64,000 nucleotides of DNA from Aquificota bacterium (GCA_013153495.1 JAADEH010000001.1:62001-126000); one strand, 5' to 3'; positions 49,852 to 59,199 are shown, counted from the first letter of the stretch. Numbers and translations are program-made. The notes: generated by a model from the sequence alone, not told the origin.

Positions 49852-50454
49852 TTTCCCCAGCAGGGTTATAAACTCACTTTTGGTTAGCAGGTAGCTCAAA
49901 AAGAGGTTCACGCACTCCCGAGGCTCCCTGTAAGGGGGCAGGTTCTCCTTTAGAACATCTTCTAATTCGGAAAGGACCGCATAGGCGGTGGGCGGAAGTA
50001 GAAAGACTTCGAAGGCTGTTATTTCCTCTCCCATGAGGGAAGTTTTCAGGTTGAGGGTGCTTCCGAAGGTGTGAGCCAGTCCGGAGTAAAGGCTCAGCAG
50101 GGCGAGGAAGGTGTGATACAGGAGGGGCTGGATTTTCAGCAGTTCCAGAAGAGTGCGTATGTTCTGTGCATAATGTCCGAACTTGTGAACGATGTTCTGG
50201 GTAATTCTCAGGTTTCTCATGGCGATTTTGCTCAGTTCCTTTTCTTCCGGGAGGGGCTTGAGGGGTTTGTGCAGTAAGCTGACTCCCTTCTCATCTACGA
50301 GCAGAAGGGGTATGTTGAGCGGGGTTTGGGAGATGCGGTGGAAGCTTACTATGCAGGAGAGACGAGAGAGCTTAAACTTACCTCTTTTTGTGTATATGTA
50401 ATTTTCGTTTCTTCCTAACACCGCGGAGCGGTCCGTCAAAATTAAGATTTTCAT
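49735..50454 (-). CDS. Unknown protein in adaptation operon; N-terminus faintly Cas1-like
   Basis: ATGA overlap with upstream cas2; MKILILTDRSAVLGRNENYIYTKRGKFKLSRLSCIVSFHRISQTPLNIPLLLVDEKGVSLL; 3' end overlaps cas6 convergently by 117 bp. Confidence 0.65.
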   Translation of the reverse strand: MKILILTDRSAVLGRNENYIYTKRGKFKLSRLSCIVSFHRISQTPLNIPLLLVDEKGVSLLHKPLKPLPEEKELSKIAMRNLRITQNIVHKFGHYAQNIRTLLELLKIQPLLYHTFLALLSLYSGLAHTFGSTLNLKTSLMGEEITAFEVFLLPPTAYAVLSELEDVLKENLPPYREPRECVNLFLSYLLTKSEFITLLGKSLLRDQSHLSEAHGGLPAHTRKLPEMEKSSEPPLDLII

Positions 50455-50705
50455 AGAACCCACTCCATGCCTTCCAGCAAGCCACCTATGCGTTTTATCT
50501 TCCCTCGGGAGCTTAGACGAACGACGGTCAGTCTGTCGCAGGAGGAGATGAGATTTTTTAGAGGTGCGTGAAGTTCTTTCACGGATGAGCCTTCTACTTC
50601 GAAGAAGCTGAGCTGAGCGTGAAATCCTTTGTCCTTTAGCTTTTTCATCACCTTTACTCTCTTTGAGTTGGAGGATATGTCGTAGCAGACCACAAACCTG
50701 CTCAT
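50451..50705 (-). CDS. cas2: CRISPR-associated Cas2 (second copy)
   Basis: FVVCYDISSNSKRVKVMKKLKDKGFHAQLSFFEV. Confidence 0.88.
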   Translation of the reverse strand: MSRFVVCYDISSNSKRVKVMKKLKDKGFHAQLSFFEVEGSSVKELHAPLKNLISSCDRLTVVRLSSRGKIKRIGGLLEGMEWVL

Positions 50706-51577
50706 TTCATAACCTCTCCGAGTTGTAGGAGAGCTTCCTTTGTTTCCTGAATTACCTGTTCTTTTATGCTTTCAAACCAGCTCAGAAACTTTCCGAGTTT
50801 TTCCTTCTTGAGGTAGTATCCCCCTGCGGAGTTGTTGAAGTCTTCCTCTTTAAAGGTTTTGGACAGGAGGGCGGTTTCCAATTCCTTTGTTAGGGTAGGT
50901 CTTACGAACTCCAGAATGTCGGAGCAGAAGGAGGCGTGGCTTCCTCTCTTGGAGTGCAGGAAGGATATGTATGGGTCGTATCCTAAGAAGACTACTACGG
51001 GGTAGGCAAGGGAGTGGGCAAAGGTGTAGCTCAGGCTCAGAAGCGCATTAACCGGGTCCCGAGGCGGACGGTAGCTTCTTCCTTCGAACTCTAAACCGCA
51101 ATCTCTTATGTTTCGGGAGAATGCTTCAAACATCTTCCTCGATGCGGTTCCCTCAATTCCCATAAGCTCTCCTATGTTCTTAGCCTTTTTTGCCTGCATA
51201 AGCTCCGTTTTCAGGTCTATGGAGAAGTTTTTCTCTACGGAAAGGATTTTTCCTACAACTATGTGTTTAGCTATTTCGAGCTGTTTGGTTTTTAGGGCTT
51301 CGTATTGGGTGAGTCTGTTGTTTACCTTACTCATGTGCTCGTGAGATATGAGGGAACCTCTTACCTTTCCCCACAGGGTGCCGAAGAAGAGGGGAACATT
51401 CCTTCTCAGAAGCACCTGCACAGCTTCGGAGCTTATGGAGACCTTCGTCATTATCAGAAGCGCATCTATGTATCTGACGGGAACGCTCTGGGTCCGAAAG
51501 CCGTTTCTTATCACTATCCTTTCCCCGGTTTTACTTATGCTGGAAGGTGTGCATACCACGAGAAATCTTCTGCTCAT
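50702..51577 (-). CDS. cas1: CRISPR-associated integrase Cas1
   Basis: LMGIEGTASRKMFEAF; DPVNALLSLSYTFAHSLAYPVVVFLGYDPYISFLHS; SDILEFVRP. Confidence 0.96.
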   Translation of the reverse strand: MSRRFLVVCTPSSISKTGERIVIRNGFRTQSVPVRYIDALLIMTKVSISSEAVQVLLRRNVPLFFGTLWGKVRGSLISHEHMSKVNNRLTQYEALKTKQLEIAKHIVVGKILSVEKNFSIDLKTELMQAKKAKNIGELMGIEGTASRKMFEAFSRNIRDCGLEFEGRSYRPPRDPVNALLSLSYTFAHSLAYPVVVFLGYDPYISFLHSKRGSHASFCSDILEFVRPTLTKELETALLSKTFKEEDFNNSAGGYYLKKEKLGKFLSWFESIKEQVIQETKEALLQLGEVMK

Positions 51578-51838
51578 CTATAACACCTCTACGGTCCAGG
51601 GTTCTATGGGATAGCCTTCAAATACTTCTATCCTTTCCACCGGGTAAAAGTAAACTCTGTCCCTCTTGGGATTGACCATGTTTTTGACTTCCCTGTATAA
51701 GTTTTCAAGCTCTCCCTCAGTTATGTGGGGAATGTAGAAGACGCTCAGCTGTATCCTGTATCCGTATTTTGTAAGCAGTCTCGACACCTTCAGTCGTGTC
51801 CTGTTGTCCGAGATGTCGTAGGCTACGAGATACTTCAT
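51578..51838 (-). CDS. cas2: CRISPR-associated Cas2
   Basis: MKYLVAYDISDNRTRLKVSRLLTKYGYRIQLSVF. Confidence 0.95.
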   Translation of the reverse strand: MKYLVAYDISDNRTRLKVSRLLTKYGYRIQLSVFYIPHITEGELENLYREVKNMVNPKRDRVYFYPVERIEVFEGYPIEPWTVEVL

Positions 51839-51954
51839 TTATTAATCTAAAAACTTCCCGTGGAGGGAAAATCTGACAGGAGAGGACATGTTAATTTTCA
51901 CAATTTATGGGGAAAATCATATAGAAAATTTCTGGAGAATGTGTTAAATTCTTG

Positions 51955-52090
51955 AGTAAGTAGGAGCGGAACGCAAGGGTCCGCACGGCTCCTTGTCAAC
52001 CGAATAGGTAAAATTTAAGGCAAAGCCTTGGGAGAGAGGCTCGAGAAGGAATTTATTGATAATTCTGCAAAATTTTAGCAGGTAGGTTAA
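51955..52090. other. CRISPR leader region with several inverted repeats; possible structured RNA
   Basis: AGGAGC(51962-51967)/GCTCCT(51988-51993) with inner GCGGA/TCCGC; AAGGC-AAA-GCCTT 52017-52029; CTGC...GCAG 52065-52081. Confidence 0.4.
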
Positions 52091-52145
52091 TTGCGAACAA
52101 TTCTCACTCCTGAGGCATTGATTTTCAACAAGATAAAAAGGTGCC

Positions 52146-52750
52146 CTTGAAGGTTATCCCTAAAAATGAGGGATTGCGACCAGTTAGATTATATAAAATG
52201 GGGATATTCTTCTTGAAGGTTATCCCTAAAAATGAGGGATTGCGACTTTATATATTTTATTTTAACTTGACCCTTATCGCAAGGCTTGAAGGTTATCCCT
52301 AAAAATGAGGGATTGCGACTTATCTCAGGAAGCTGGTAGAACTCACCTGTAAGGCTTGAAGGTTATCCCTAAAAATGAGGGATTGCGACTGAGTGCAATA
52401 TCTATATATCCATTTTCAAGAACAATTCTTGAAGGTTATCCCTAAAAATGAGGGATTGCGACTAAGCTCTTTCTTTGTGGATATATTGCTTATTATGCTT
52501 GAAGGTTATCCCTAAAAATGAGGGATTGCGACTCATAGGGTATAATAAGACATATATTTGTTTTTGCTTGAAGGTTATCCCTGAAAACGAGGGATTGCGA
52601 CTATCACCAACATAGATAAACACAACTGATGGTTCATTTTCTTGAAGGTTATCCCTAAAAATGAGGGATTGCGACACTTGGGCAGGGGTTTGCCTAATCT
52701 CCTCCAATATTGCATCTTGAAGGTTATCCCTGAAAATGAGGGGGAAATTC
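52146..52750 (+). CRISPR. CRISPR array: 9 repeats (35 bp CTTGAAGGTTATCCCTAAAAATGAGGGATTGCGAC), 8 spacers of 31-40 nt
   Basis: Repeats start at 52146, 52212, 52285, 52355, 52428, 52498, 52567, 52641, 52716; seventh has CTGAAAACGAGGG variant; last is degenerate after GAGGG. Hairpin ATCCCT/AGGGAT followed by ATTGCGAC supports + strand transcription. Confidence 0.98.
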
Positions 52751-52850
52751 TTCAACTCTGCGGGAGTGATTGCTTTTATATCCGAAATCGCACACTCAAG
52801 GAACTTGAGGTCATCTTTGTCCCCGCATGCTCCTTTAAATACAAAATTTA

Positions 52851-52873
52851 AAAAACCCGGCGGGAGCCGGGTG
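52851..52873 (-). terminator. Intrinsic terminator for the minus-strand gene 52878..53384
   Basis: ACCCGGC-GGGA-GCCGGGT hairpin (52856-52873) followed, on the minus strand, by a T run. Confidence 0.8.
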
Positions 52874-52877
52874 GGTC

Positions 52878-53384
52878 TTAGAGACCTTTTTGGAGTTGGC
52901 TTTCTTTTCTTTTGCGTTCCTGCTCGGTAATTCTGTCGTAGGCGTCTAAGAACTCCTTTCTTGCATATACCAGAGACATGTCAAAGCTCAGGTGGGGAGC
53001 GTCGAGCATTATTAATGTTTTGCCGTCCTTAAACTCCGCATACCTGTCCCCTACAAAGGGAATTTTGGACTTGATGAGGCGGTATTTTTTGCGTAGAGCC
53101 TTGTAAACGTCGTTCCACTTACTCTTGGGGAATTCAAGTATTACTGCAACGAGCTTCCCTCTCTCGTCGAATATTAGGGTGGCTTCTTTTAAACCTTCTA
53201 TATTGGTCTGAGAAATTGGAACAGTGAACATGGGTCCGAGGCTATACTTGTTTATTCCCTTCTCCTTTAGCCTGTATAGCTTTTTAGCGTCTTTTACGGT
53301 AGCCTTGCCGAGTTCGAGTCCGAGGGGTGCAGGGTCTGCAAAGACTATTCCTGCGGTCAAAATAAGAGCTAATAGCTTTAGCAT
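52878..53384 (-). CDS. Exported hypothetical protein (168 aa)
   Basis: Signal peptide MLKLLALILTAGIVFADPA; own terminator. Confidence 0.75.
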   Translation of the reverse strand: MLKLLALILTAGIVFADPAPLGLELGKATVKDAKKLYRLKEKGINKYSLGPMFTVPISQTNIEGLKEATLIFDERGKLVAVILEFPKSKWNDVYKALRKKYRLIKSKIPFVGDRYAEFKDGKTLIMLDAPHLSFDMSLVYARKEFLDAYDRITEQERKRKESQLQKGL

Positions 53385-53443
53385 CTTCCTACCTCCCGAA
53401 GTTTTTTATTTTTTTAACGGGCATAGCTGTGGAAATCTGACAC

Positions 53444-56400
53444 TTACTCTTCCCTTTTGCCTCTCATGGTCCAGTCCATGTAGATTGCGTAAAGGGCTGG
53501 GACGAATATGAGGACTATTATGAAGGTGGACAGTATTCCTCCCACCATGGGTGCTGCAATCCTTGACATCACCTCGCTTCCCGTTCCGTGTCCCTTCATT
53601 ATGGGAAGGAGTCCGAGAAGTATGGCAAAGAAGGTCATGGCTTTGGGTCTTATTCTCTTAACCGCTCCGTGGTATATGGCTTCGAAGGCTGTTCTTTTGT
53701 CGGGTATCTTTCCACCGTGCTGGGTTGCGGTGTGCAGGAGGGAATTTTGTATATACACCACCATGACCATTCCCATTTCCGCTGCAATTCCGAGAAGTGC
53801 CAAAAATCCCGCTATGGAAGCTATGGAAATGTTGTAATCCAGCAGATACATTAGCATAACTCCTCCGAAGGTGGCAACGGGCAGGGTTAGGAGAACCAAA
53901 ACGGTCTCGAAGAGCCTTCCGAAGGTGAACCACACCAAGAGAACTATGAGCAGTATGACCAGCGGGATTATCACCTTGAGGTTTTCGAGGGCTTTCTTCC
54001 AGTATTCGAACTGACCGCTCCATTCGTAGTAGTATCCCTTCGGTAGTTGGAGCTTTTCCTGAAGGACTTTCTCCGCACGCTGTATAACCGTTCCCATGTC
54101 CACTTCCGGGTTGGGGGTTATGAAGACGTAGCTCGTAAGCAGTCCGTTTTCGGACTTTATGCTTATGGGGCTTTCGGTTCTGACTATGTCCGCAACTGCG
54201 GGGAGGGGAACGAGTTTTCCTTTGAGGGGTAGCATGAGGTTCTCAAGGTCGTATCTGTAATCCAAAGGAATGCCGAGGGTTATACCGTATCTCTCCCTTC
54301 CGAGTATCATGGTAGAAGCGGGAGCGTTGGCAAAGAGCTGTGCGATTGCCATGTTTATGTCGGAAACGGTAAGTCCGTATCTTTCGAGAGCTTCTCTCTT
54401 GGGTCTGATTTCGAGGTAGGTTGCCTTAGTGGAACGCTCACCGAATATGCTCATAATTCCTTCAACATTTTTGAGGAGTTGTTCTATTTGCTGGGCAAGG
54501 TCGTTGAGGGTGTTTATGTCGTCCCCGTAAATCTTTATGCCGAGGGGTGTCTGTATTCCGGTAGTTATCATGTCTATTCTTCCCTTTATGGGCATGGTCC
54601 ACATGTTGGAAAGTCCGGGCACCGATATTGCTTGGTCCATCTCCCGTATGAGTTCCGTATAGGTTATGTTTCTTTCTTCCGGAAATAACCTGCGAAGCAG
54701 GTCTTTTAAAAACTCAGGAATATTCCAGTCGGAATAAAAGCGTTTTTCTTTTATTTTTCTCCACTCCTCTTCGGGTTTTAGGGTTATGAAGGTTTCTATC
54801 ATCGACATGGGTGCTGGGTCCGTGGCGGTTTCCGCTCTTCCTGCCTTTCCGAAGACGCTTTCAACTTCCGGAAACTGGGCAAGAATGCGGTCTTGGATGT
54901 TTATTATGCGAAAGACTTCCTGTCGGGATATGCTGGGAACGGAGGTGGGCATGTAGAGTATGGTTCCCTCGTTGAGGGTGGGCATGAACTCCCTTCCGAG
55001 TTTTTCGTAGAAATAGAGGGTGCTCGCTCCCATCACGAAGAATAGAAGGAGAAGTAGGTATCTTAGCTTTACCGCAAGGTGGAAGATGGGGTCGTATATC
55101 TTGTGAAGAAGACGAACTAAGGGGTTCTTCTCTTCGGGTGGGATTTTGCCTCTGACAAGTATGTATATGAGGACGGGGACTATGGTTATGGAGATGAGGG
55201 CTGCCACGAGCATGGAGAGGGTTTTTGTGGCAACGAGGGGTTTAAAGAGCCTTCCTGCCTGACCTTCGAGGGCAAAGAGGGGAACGAAGGAAACGGTAAC
55301 TATGAGGAGAGCTAAGAATATAGGTTTTCCCACATCTTTGGCGGAGTGGGTTATGGCTGTCATGAGGTCGTCCCCTTCCTCTAAGCGCCGATGGACGTTT
55401 TCCACGAGAACTATCGCAGCGTCCACCATAGTTCCTATGGCTATGGCTATACCGCCGAGGGACATTATGTTTGAGGTTATCCCGAGGTGGTTCATGGTGA
55501 TGAAGGTTACGAGTATGGAGAGGATTAGGAAGATGATTATCACGATGGCGCTCTGGATGTGAAAGAGGAACAGTCCCACTATGGCAAGGACTATTATGCT
55601 TTCTTCTATGAGCTTAGTTTTGAGGTTGTCTATTGCCCTCTCTATAAGGGTTGAACGGTCGTAAACGGGAACAAGCTCCACGTCTTCGGGCAGTCCCTTT
55701 TTAATTTCTTCTATTTTCTCTTTTACATTCTTTATGACCTTGTAGGCGTCCGCTCCGAAACGCATGATGACTATACCGCCTACCGTGTCTCCCATGCCGT
55801 TGTAATCCGCCACTCCCATTCGGAAAGCGGGGGTTTCAACTACCTTTCCTATGTCTCGAATTCTTATGGGAATACCGTTACGGTAAGTTATGACTGTCTT
55901 CTCTAAGTCTTCTTTGGACTGAGCATAGCCTACCGCTCTTATGAGGAACTCCCTCTCGTTAATCTCGACGTATTTCCCCCCCACCTCCACGTTGGTTTTC
56001 TTCAGGGACATATACACATCTCTGAGGGACAGCCCGTATTGGTAGAGTTTCTCAGGTTTTATTAAAACTCTATACTCCTTCTCGTATCCTCCCACGGAAG
56101 CAACTTCTGCCACATCGGGAACCGCAAGGAGTGCGTATTTTATGTAGAAGTTCTGAAGTGCCCATAGTTCGTCCAAGGTTCTGGTTTTTGAAACCAGGGC
56201 ATACTGATATACCCAACCCACACCCGTGGCGTCGGGTCCCAGCTGTATATCCGCCTCTTTGGGAAGCTGTCCCCGAATTGTGGCGAGTTTTTCCAGAACC
56301 CTTGAGCGTGCCCAGTAGAGGTCTGTTCCATCCTCAAAGATTATGAAAACCAAAGAGTAGTTGGGAACGGAGTATCCCCTCACGGTCTTGACCTTGGGAA

Positions 56401-56623
56401 CACCCATCATGTTGGTAACGAGGGGGTAGGTGAGCTGGTCTTCTATTACCTGGGGAACTTGTCCAATCCACTTGGAGTAGATTATCACCTGCACGTCCGA
56501 GAGGTCGGGTATGGCGTCTATTGGTGTTTTTTTCAGAGAGTAGTATCCGTAAAAGAGTAGGAACAGGGTGGTGAAAATAATGGCTATTTTGTTTTTGATG
56601 AAGAACTCGGTCAACTTGACCAT
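53444..56623 (-). CDS. cusA: CusA/CzcA-family heavy-metal efflux RND transporter
   Basis: 1059 aa; FFIKNKIAIIFTTLFLLFYGYYSLKKTPIDAIPDLSDVQVIIYSKWIGQVPQVIEDQLTYPLVTNMMGVPKVKTVRGYS. Confidence 0.95.
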   Translation of the reverse strand: MVKLTEFFIKNKIAIIFTTLFLLFYGYYSLKKTPIDAIPDLSDVQVIIYSKWIGQVPQVIEDQLTYPLVTNMMGVPKVKTVRGYSVPNYSLVFIIFEDGTDLYWARSRVLEKLATIRGQLPKEADIQLGPDATGVGWVYQYALVSKTRTLDELWALQNFYIKYALLAVPDVAEVASVGGYEKEYRVLIKPEKLYQYGLSLRDVYMSLKKTNVEVGGKYVEINEREFLIRAVGYAQSKEDLEKTVITYRNGIPIRIRDIGKVVETPAFRMGVADYNGMGDTVGGIVIMRFGADAYKVIKNVKEKIEEIKKGLPEDVELVPVYDRSTLIERAIDNLKTKLIEESIIVLAIVGLFLFHIQSAIVIIIFLILSILVTFITMNHLGITSNIMSLGGIAIAIGTMVDAAIVLVENVHRRLEEGDDLMTAITHSAKDVGKPIFLALLIVTVSFVPLFALEGQAGRLFKPLVATKTLSMLVAALISITIVPVLIYILVRGKIPPEEKNPLVRLLHKIYDPIFHLAVKLRYLLLLLFFVMGASTLYFYEKLGREFMPTLNEGTILYMPTSVPSISRQEVFRIINIQDRILAQFPEVESVFGKAGRAETATDPAPMSMIETFITLKPEEEWRKIKEKRFYSDWNIPEFLKDLLRRLFPEERNITYTELIREMDQAISVPGLSNMWTMPIKGRIDMITTGIQTPLGIKIYGDDINTLNDLAQQIEQLLKNVEGIMSIFGERSTKATYLEIRPKREALERYGLTVSDINMAIAQLFANAPASTMILGRERYGITLGIPLDYRYDLENLMLPLKGKLVPLPAVADIVRTESPISIKSENGLLTSYVFITPNPEVDMGTVIQRAEKVLQEKLQLPKGYYYEWSGQFEYWKKALENLKVIIPLVILLIVLLVWFTFGRLFETVLVLLTLPVATFGGVMLMYLLDYNISIASIAGFLALLGIAAEMGMVMVVYIQNSLLHTATQHGGKIPDKRTAFEAIYHGAVKRIRPKAMTFFAILLGLLPIMKGHGTGSEVMSRIAAPMVGGILSTFIIVLIFVPALYAIYMDWTMRGKREE

Positions 56624-56641
56624 ATTTCTATCCTCCGTGGG

Positions 56642-57070
56642 GTGTATATTTTTTGTATGGGTGTATTTGAAGAGATAAGAAAGTGGCTCGCTCCTGAAAT
56701 AAAGGAGCTGAAGGCTAAGTTAGAACACCTCGAAAGTGAGGTAGGCTCCTTTCGAAAAGAAACGAGAGAGGAGATAAAAAACCTTTCGGAAAGGGTTTCC
56801 TCCTTGGAGAGCCTGTATGTCCAGATGACGGGCGAGATTAAGTCCTTGAAGGAAAGCCAGCGAAAAACTGAGGACAAGTTAGAGGCTATATCAAAAAAAG
56901 TAAGTGAGATAGACATCCTGAAAGAAAACCAGCTCAGGATGGAAGAGAAGATAGAGGAGATAACCCGCATGCTCCTTGAGATTGTTCGCCTTATAACGAA
57001 GCTGGAAGACAAAATAGAGCTTGAAAGAAGGATAGAAAGGCTGGAAGAAGCTGTTTTAAAGAAGCGGTAA
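56642..57070 (+). CDS. Coiled-coil protein (142 aa)
   Basis: Long heptad-rich charged sequence; intact ORF between two efflux genes. Confidence 0.65.
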   Translation: MYIFCMGVFEEIRKWLAPEIKELKAKLEHLESEVGSFRKETREEIKNLSERVSSLESLYVQMTGEIKSLKESQRKTEDKLEAISKKVSEIDILKENQLRMEEKIEEITRMLLEIVRLITKLEDKIELERRIERLEEAVLKKR

Positions 57071-57071
57071 A

Positions 57072-59123
57072 TCACTTCAATTCCCTCCTCATAAGCATTG
57101 CATTTATGGCAACTATTACGGTGCTGGCACTCATAAGAACCGCTCCCACCGCAGGCTTGAGAATAACACCCCAGGGAGCGAGCACACCCGCAGCGAGGGG
57201 TATGGTTACAAAGTTGTATCCCGTAGCCCAGAAGAGGTTCTGAACCATCTTGCGAACCGTTATCTCGGAAAGCTTTATTACTCTGACCACGTCTCTGGGG
57301 TCGCTTTTAACGAGTATTATGTCCGCACTCTCTATGGCAACGTCCGTTCCGGAACCTATGGCAATTCCCACATCCGACTGAACGAGTGCTGGAGCATCGT
57401 TGACCCCGTCCCCTACCATCGCTACCTTCAACCCTCTTCTTTGAAGTTCCTTAACCTTCTGTGCCTTCTGATGGGGAAGAACCCTTGCAAAGACCTCGTC
57501 AACCCCAAGTTCCACCGCAACGAAGTTTGCCACCTCTTCCGAATCCCCCGTAATTAGCACCACCCTCTTTCCGAGAGCCTTAAGGTCCCTGACCGCTTCG
57601 TAGGACTCTCTCTTTATTCGGTCCGCAAGAGCTACCGCTCCCCTCAACTTACCGTCGATTGCTACGAGGACGACCGTTTTCCCCTGAGCTTCTAACTCCT
57701 TAGCTTTTGACAAAATTCCTTCCCCAATATCAACTTCGAGTTCTTTCATAAGGAGAAGTGTGCCCACCGCTACCTCTCTTCCCTCTACTTCTCCCACCAC
57801 ACCCTTGCCGGGCACAGCCCTGAAGTTTTTAACTTCCGAAAGGGCTATACCTCTCCGCTGGGCTTCCTCCACTATGGCTCTTGCTATAACGTGCTCTGAG
57901 TTTCTCTCCACGCTCGCCACGAGTTTCAAAAATTCCTCTTCGGAAAGACCTTCGGTTATGAGGTTTGATACGCCGAACTTACCTTCCGTGAGTGTTCCGG
58001 TCTTGTCAAAGAGAACCGCATCTACATCTTTTACTCTTTCCAGAGCCAACCTGTTCCTGACGAGGATACCTTTTTTAGCTGAGTAGGAGGTGGAGAAGGA
58101 AACAACCAAGGGTATGGCAAGACCGAGAGCGTGGGGACAGGCTATAACCATCACCGTTACCGCTCTCTCCACCGCAAACTGAAGTCCGGCACCGAGCAAT
58201 GACCATGCGACAAGGGAAGAACCGCCGACGGTTATGGCAACGATGGTCAGATAAAAGGCTACCCGGTCCGCCATGTCCTGTAGCTTTGTCTTTGACTCCT
58301 GAGCCTCTCTCACGAGCTTCAAAACCTGACTCAGGTATGTCTCTTCTCCAGTTCTCTCGACCCTGACCTTTATAGCACCCTCCAGGTTTATGGCACCGCC
58401 GATAACCCTGTCTCCTTCCTTCTTGGGAACCGGTTTTGACTCTCCCGTAAGCATGGACTCGTTCAGGTGTGTGGAGCCTTCCACTATCACCCCGTCCGCA
58501 GGAACCTTTTCCCCGGGCTTTACGAGGACTATGTCCCCCGGCTTTAGGTCCGAGACGTGAACTTCAACAACCGTTCCGTTTTTTATCAGGTTTGCCTTTG
58601 TGGGCATGAGTTTTACAAGCTCTTCGAGAGCACGGGAAGCTCCCAAGACTGACTTAGCCTCTATCCAGTGCCCCCAGAGCATAACCACTATCAGAGTTGT
58701 AAGCTCCCAGAAGAATTCCTTTCCTCCAAAGACCAAGGTCGAGAGACTGTATAGGAAAGCTACCGATATGGCTATACCTATAAGGGTCATCATGCCGGGT
58801 TTTTTGAGTTTCAGCTCGTTGAGCATACCTCTCAGGAAGAACAGTCCACCGTAAAAGAAAACTACCGTCGCAAAGATAGGTGTTATCCACTCGCTTCCCG
58901 GGAAGCGGGGCATCGAGAACCCGAGAATGTCCTGAATGCTTTCAGAGTAGAGAACCGCAGGAACCGTCAGAAGGGTAGATACTATGGCTTTCCTTTTTAT
59001 CTCTTCTATGTGGTCCGCATGGCTGTGGGTTTTTTTCTCCGTTCGTTCGTGCTCTGTGTGGTGATGGTGGTGTCCTGCGTGGCTCTTCAACTCGTGCTCC
59101 TCCGTGTTCAATAATAAATGCAC
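57072..59123 (-). CDS. copB: Copper-translocating P1B-type ATPase, CopB-like (CPH motif, His-rich N-terminus)
   Basis: VIACPHALGLAIPLV; DKTGTLTEGKFGV; His-rich HAGHHHHHTEHERTEKKTHSHADH; no CxxC heavy-metal domain. Confidence 0.92.
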   Translation of the reverse strand: MHLLLNTEEHELKSHAGHHHHHTEHERTEKKTHSHADHIEEIKRKAIVSTLLTVPAVLYSESIQDILGFSMPRFPGSEWITPIFATVVFFYGGLFFLRGMLNELKLKKPGMMTLIGIAISVAFLYSLSTLVFGGKEFFWELTTLIVVMLWGHWIEAKSVLGASRALEELVKLMPTKANLIKNGTVVEVHVSDLKPGDIVLVKPGEKVPADGVIVEGSTHLNESMLTGESKPVPKKEGDRVIGGAINLEGAIKVRVERTGEETYLSQVLKLVREAQESKTKLQDMADRVAFYLTIVAITVGGSSLVAWSLLGAGLQFAVERAVTVMVIACPHALGLAIPLVVSFSTSYSAKKGILVRNRLALERVKDVDAVLFDKTGTLTEGKFGVSNLITEGLSEEEFLKLVASVERNSEHVIARAIVEEAQRRGIALSEVKNFRAVPGKGVVGEVEGREVAVGTLLLMKELEVDIGEGILSKAKELEAQGKTVVLVAIDGKLRGAVALADRIKRESYEAVRDLKALGKRVVLITGDSEEVANFVAVELGVDEVFARVLPHQKAQKVKELQRRGLKVAMVGDGVNDAPALVQSDVGIAIGSGTDVAIESADIILVKSDPRDVVRVIKLSEITVRKMVQNLFWATGYNFVTIPLAAGVLAPWGVILKPAVGAVLMSASTVIVAINAMLMRRELK

Positions 59124-59150
59124 TTTTTAGTGTTAATACAAGATGTTTAT

Positions 59151-59181
59151 TTAACGTTAAAAGTTTGTTAATTTAACAAAC
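59151..59181. promoter_or_regulatory. Candidate operator: TTAACGTTAA plus GTTTGTTAA-T-TTAACAAAC inverted repeat
   Basis: Direct reading; just upstream of the copB start on the minus strand. Confidence 0.55.
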
Positions 59182-59199
59182 AGCAGCAAAAACGCACAA

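Noticed and set aside
52462-52755. 97-aa minus-strand ORF across the CRISPR array
   Set aside because: Its repeated SLIFRDNLQ-like motif is just translation of the CRISPR repeats.
52743-52850. Sequence right of the array with a CTCAAG-GAA-CTTGAG hairpin, considered as eroded spacers or a gene remnant
   Set aside because: No further repeat copies or recognisable coding similarity could be read.
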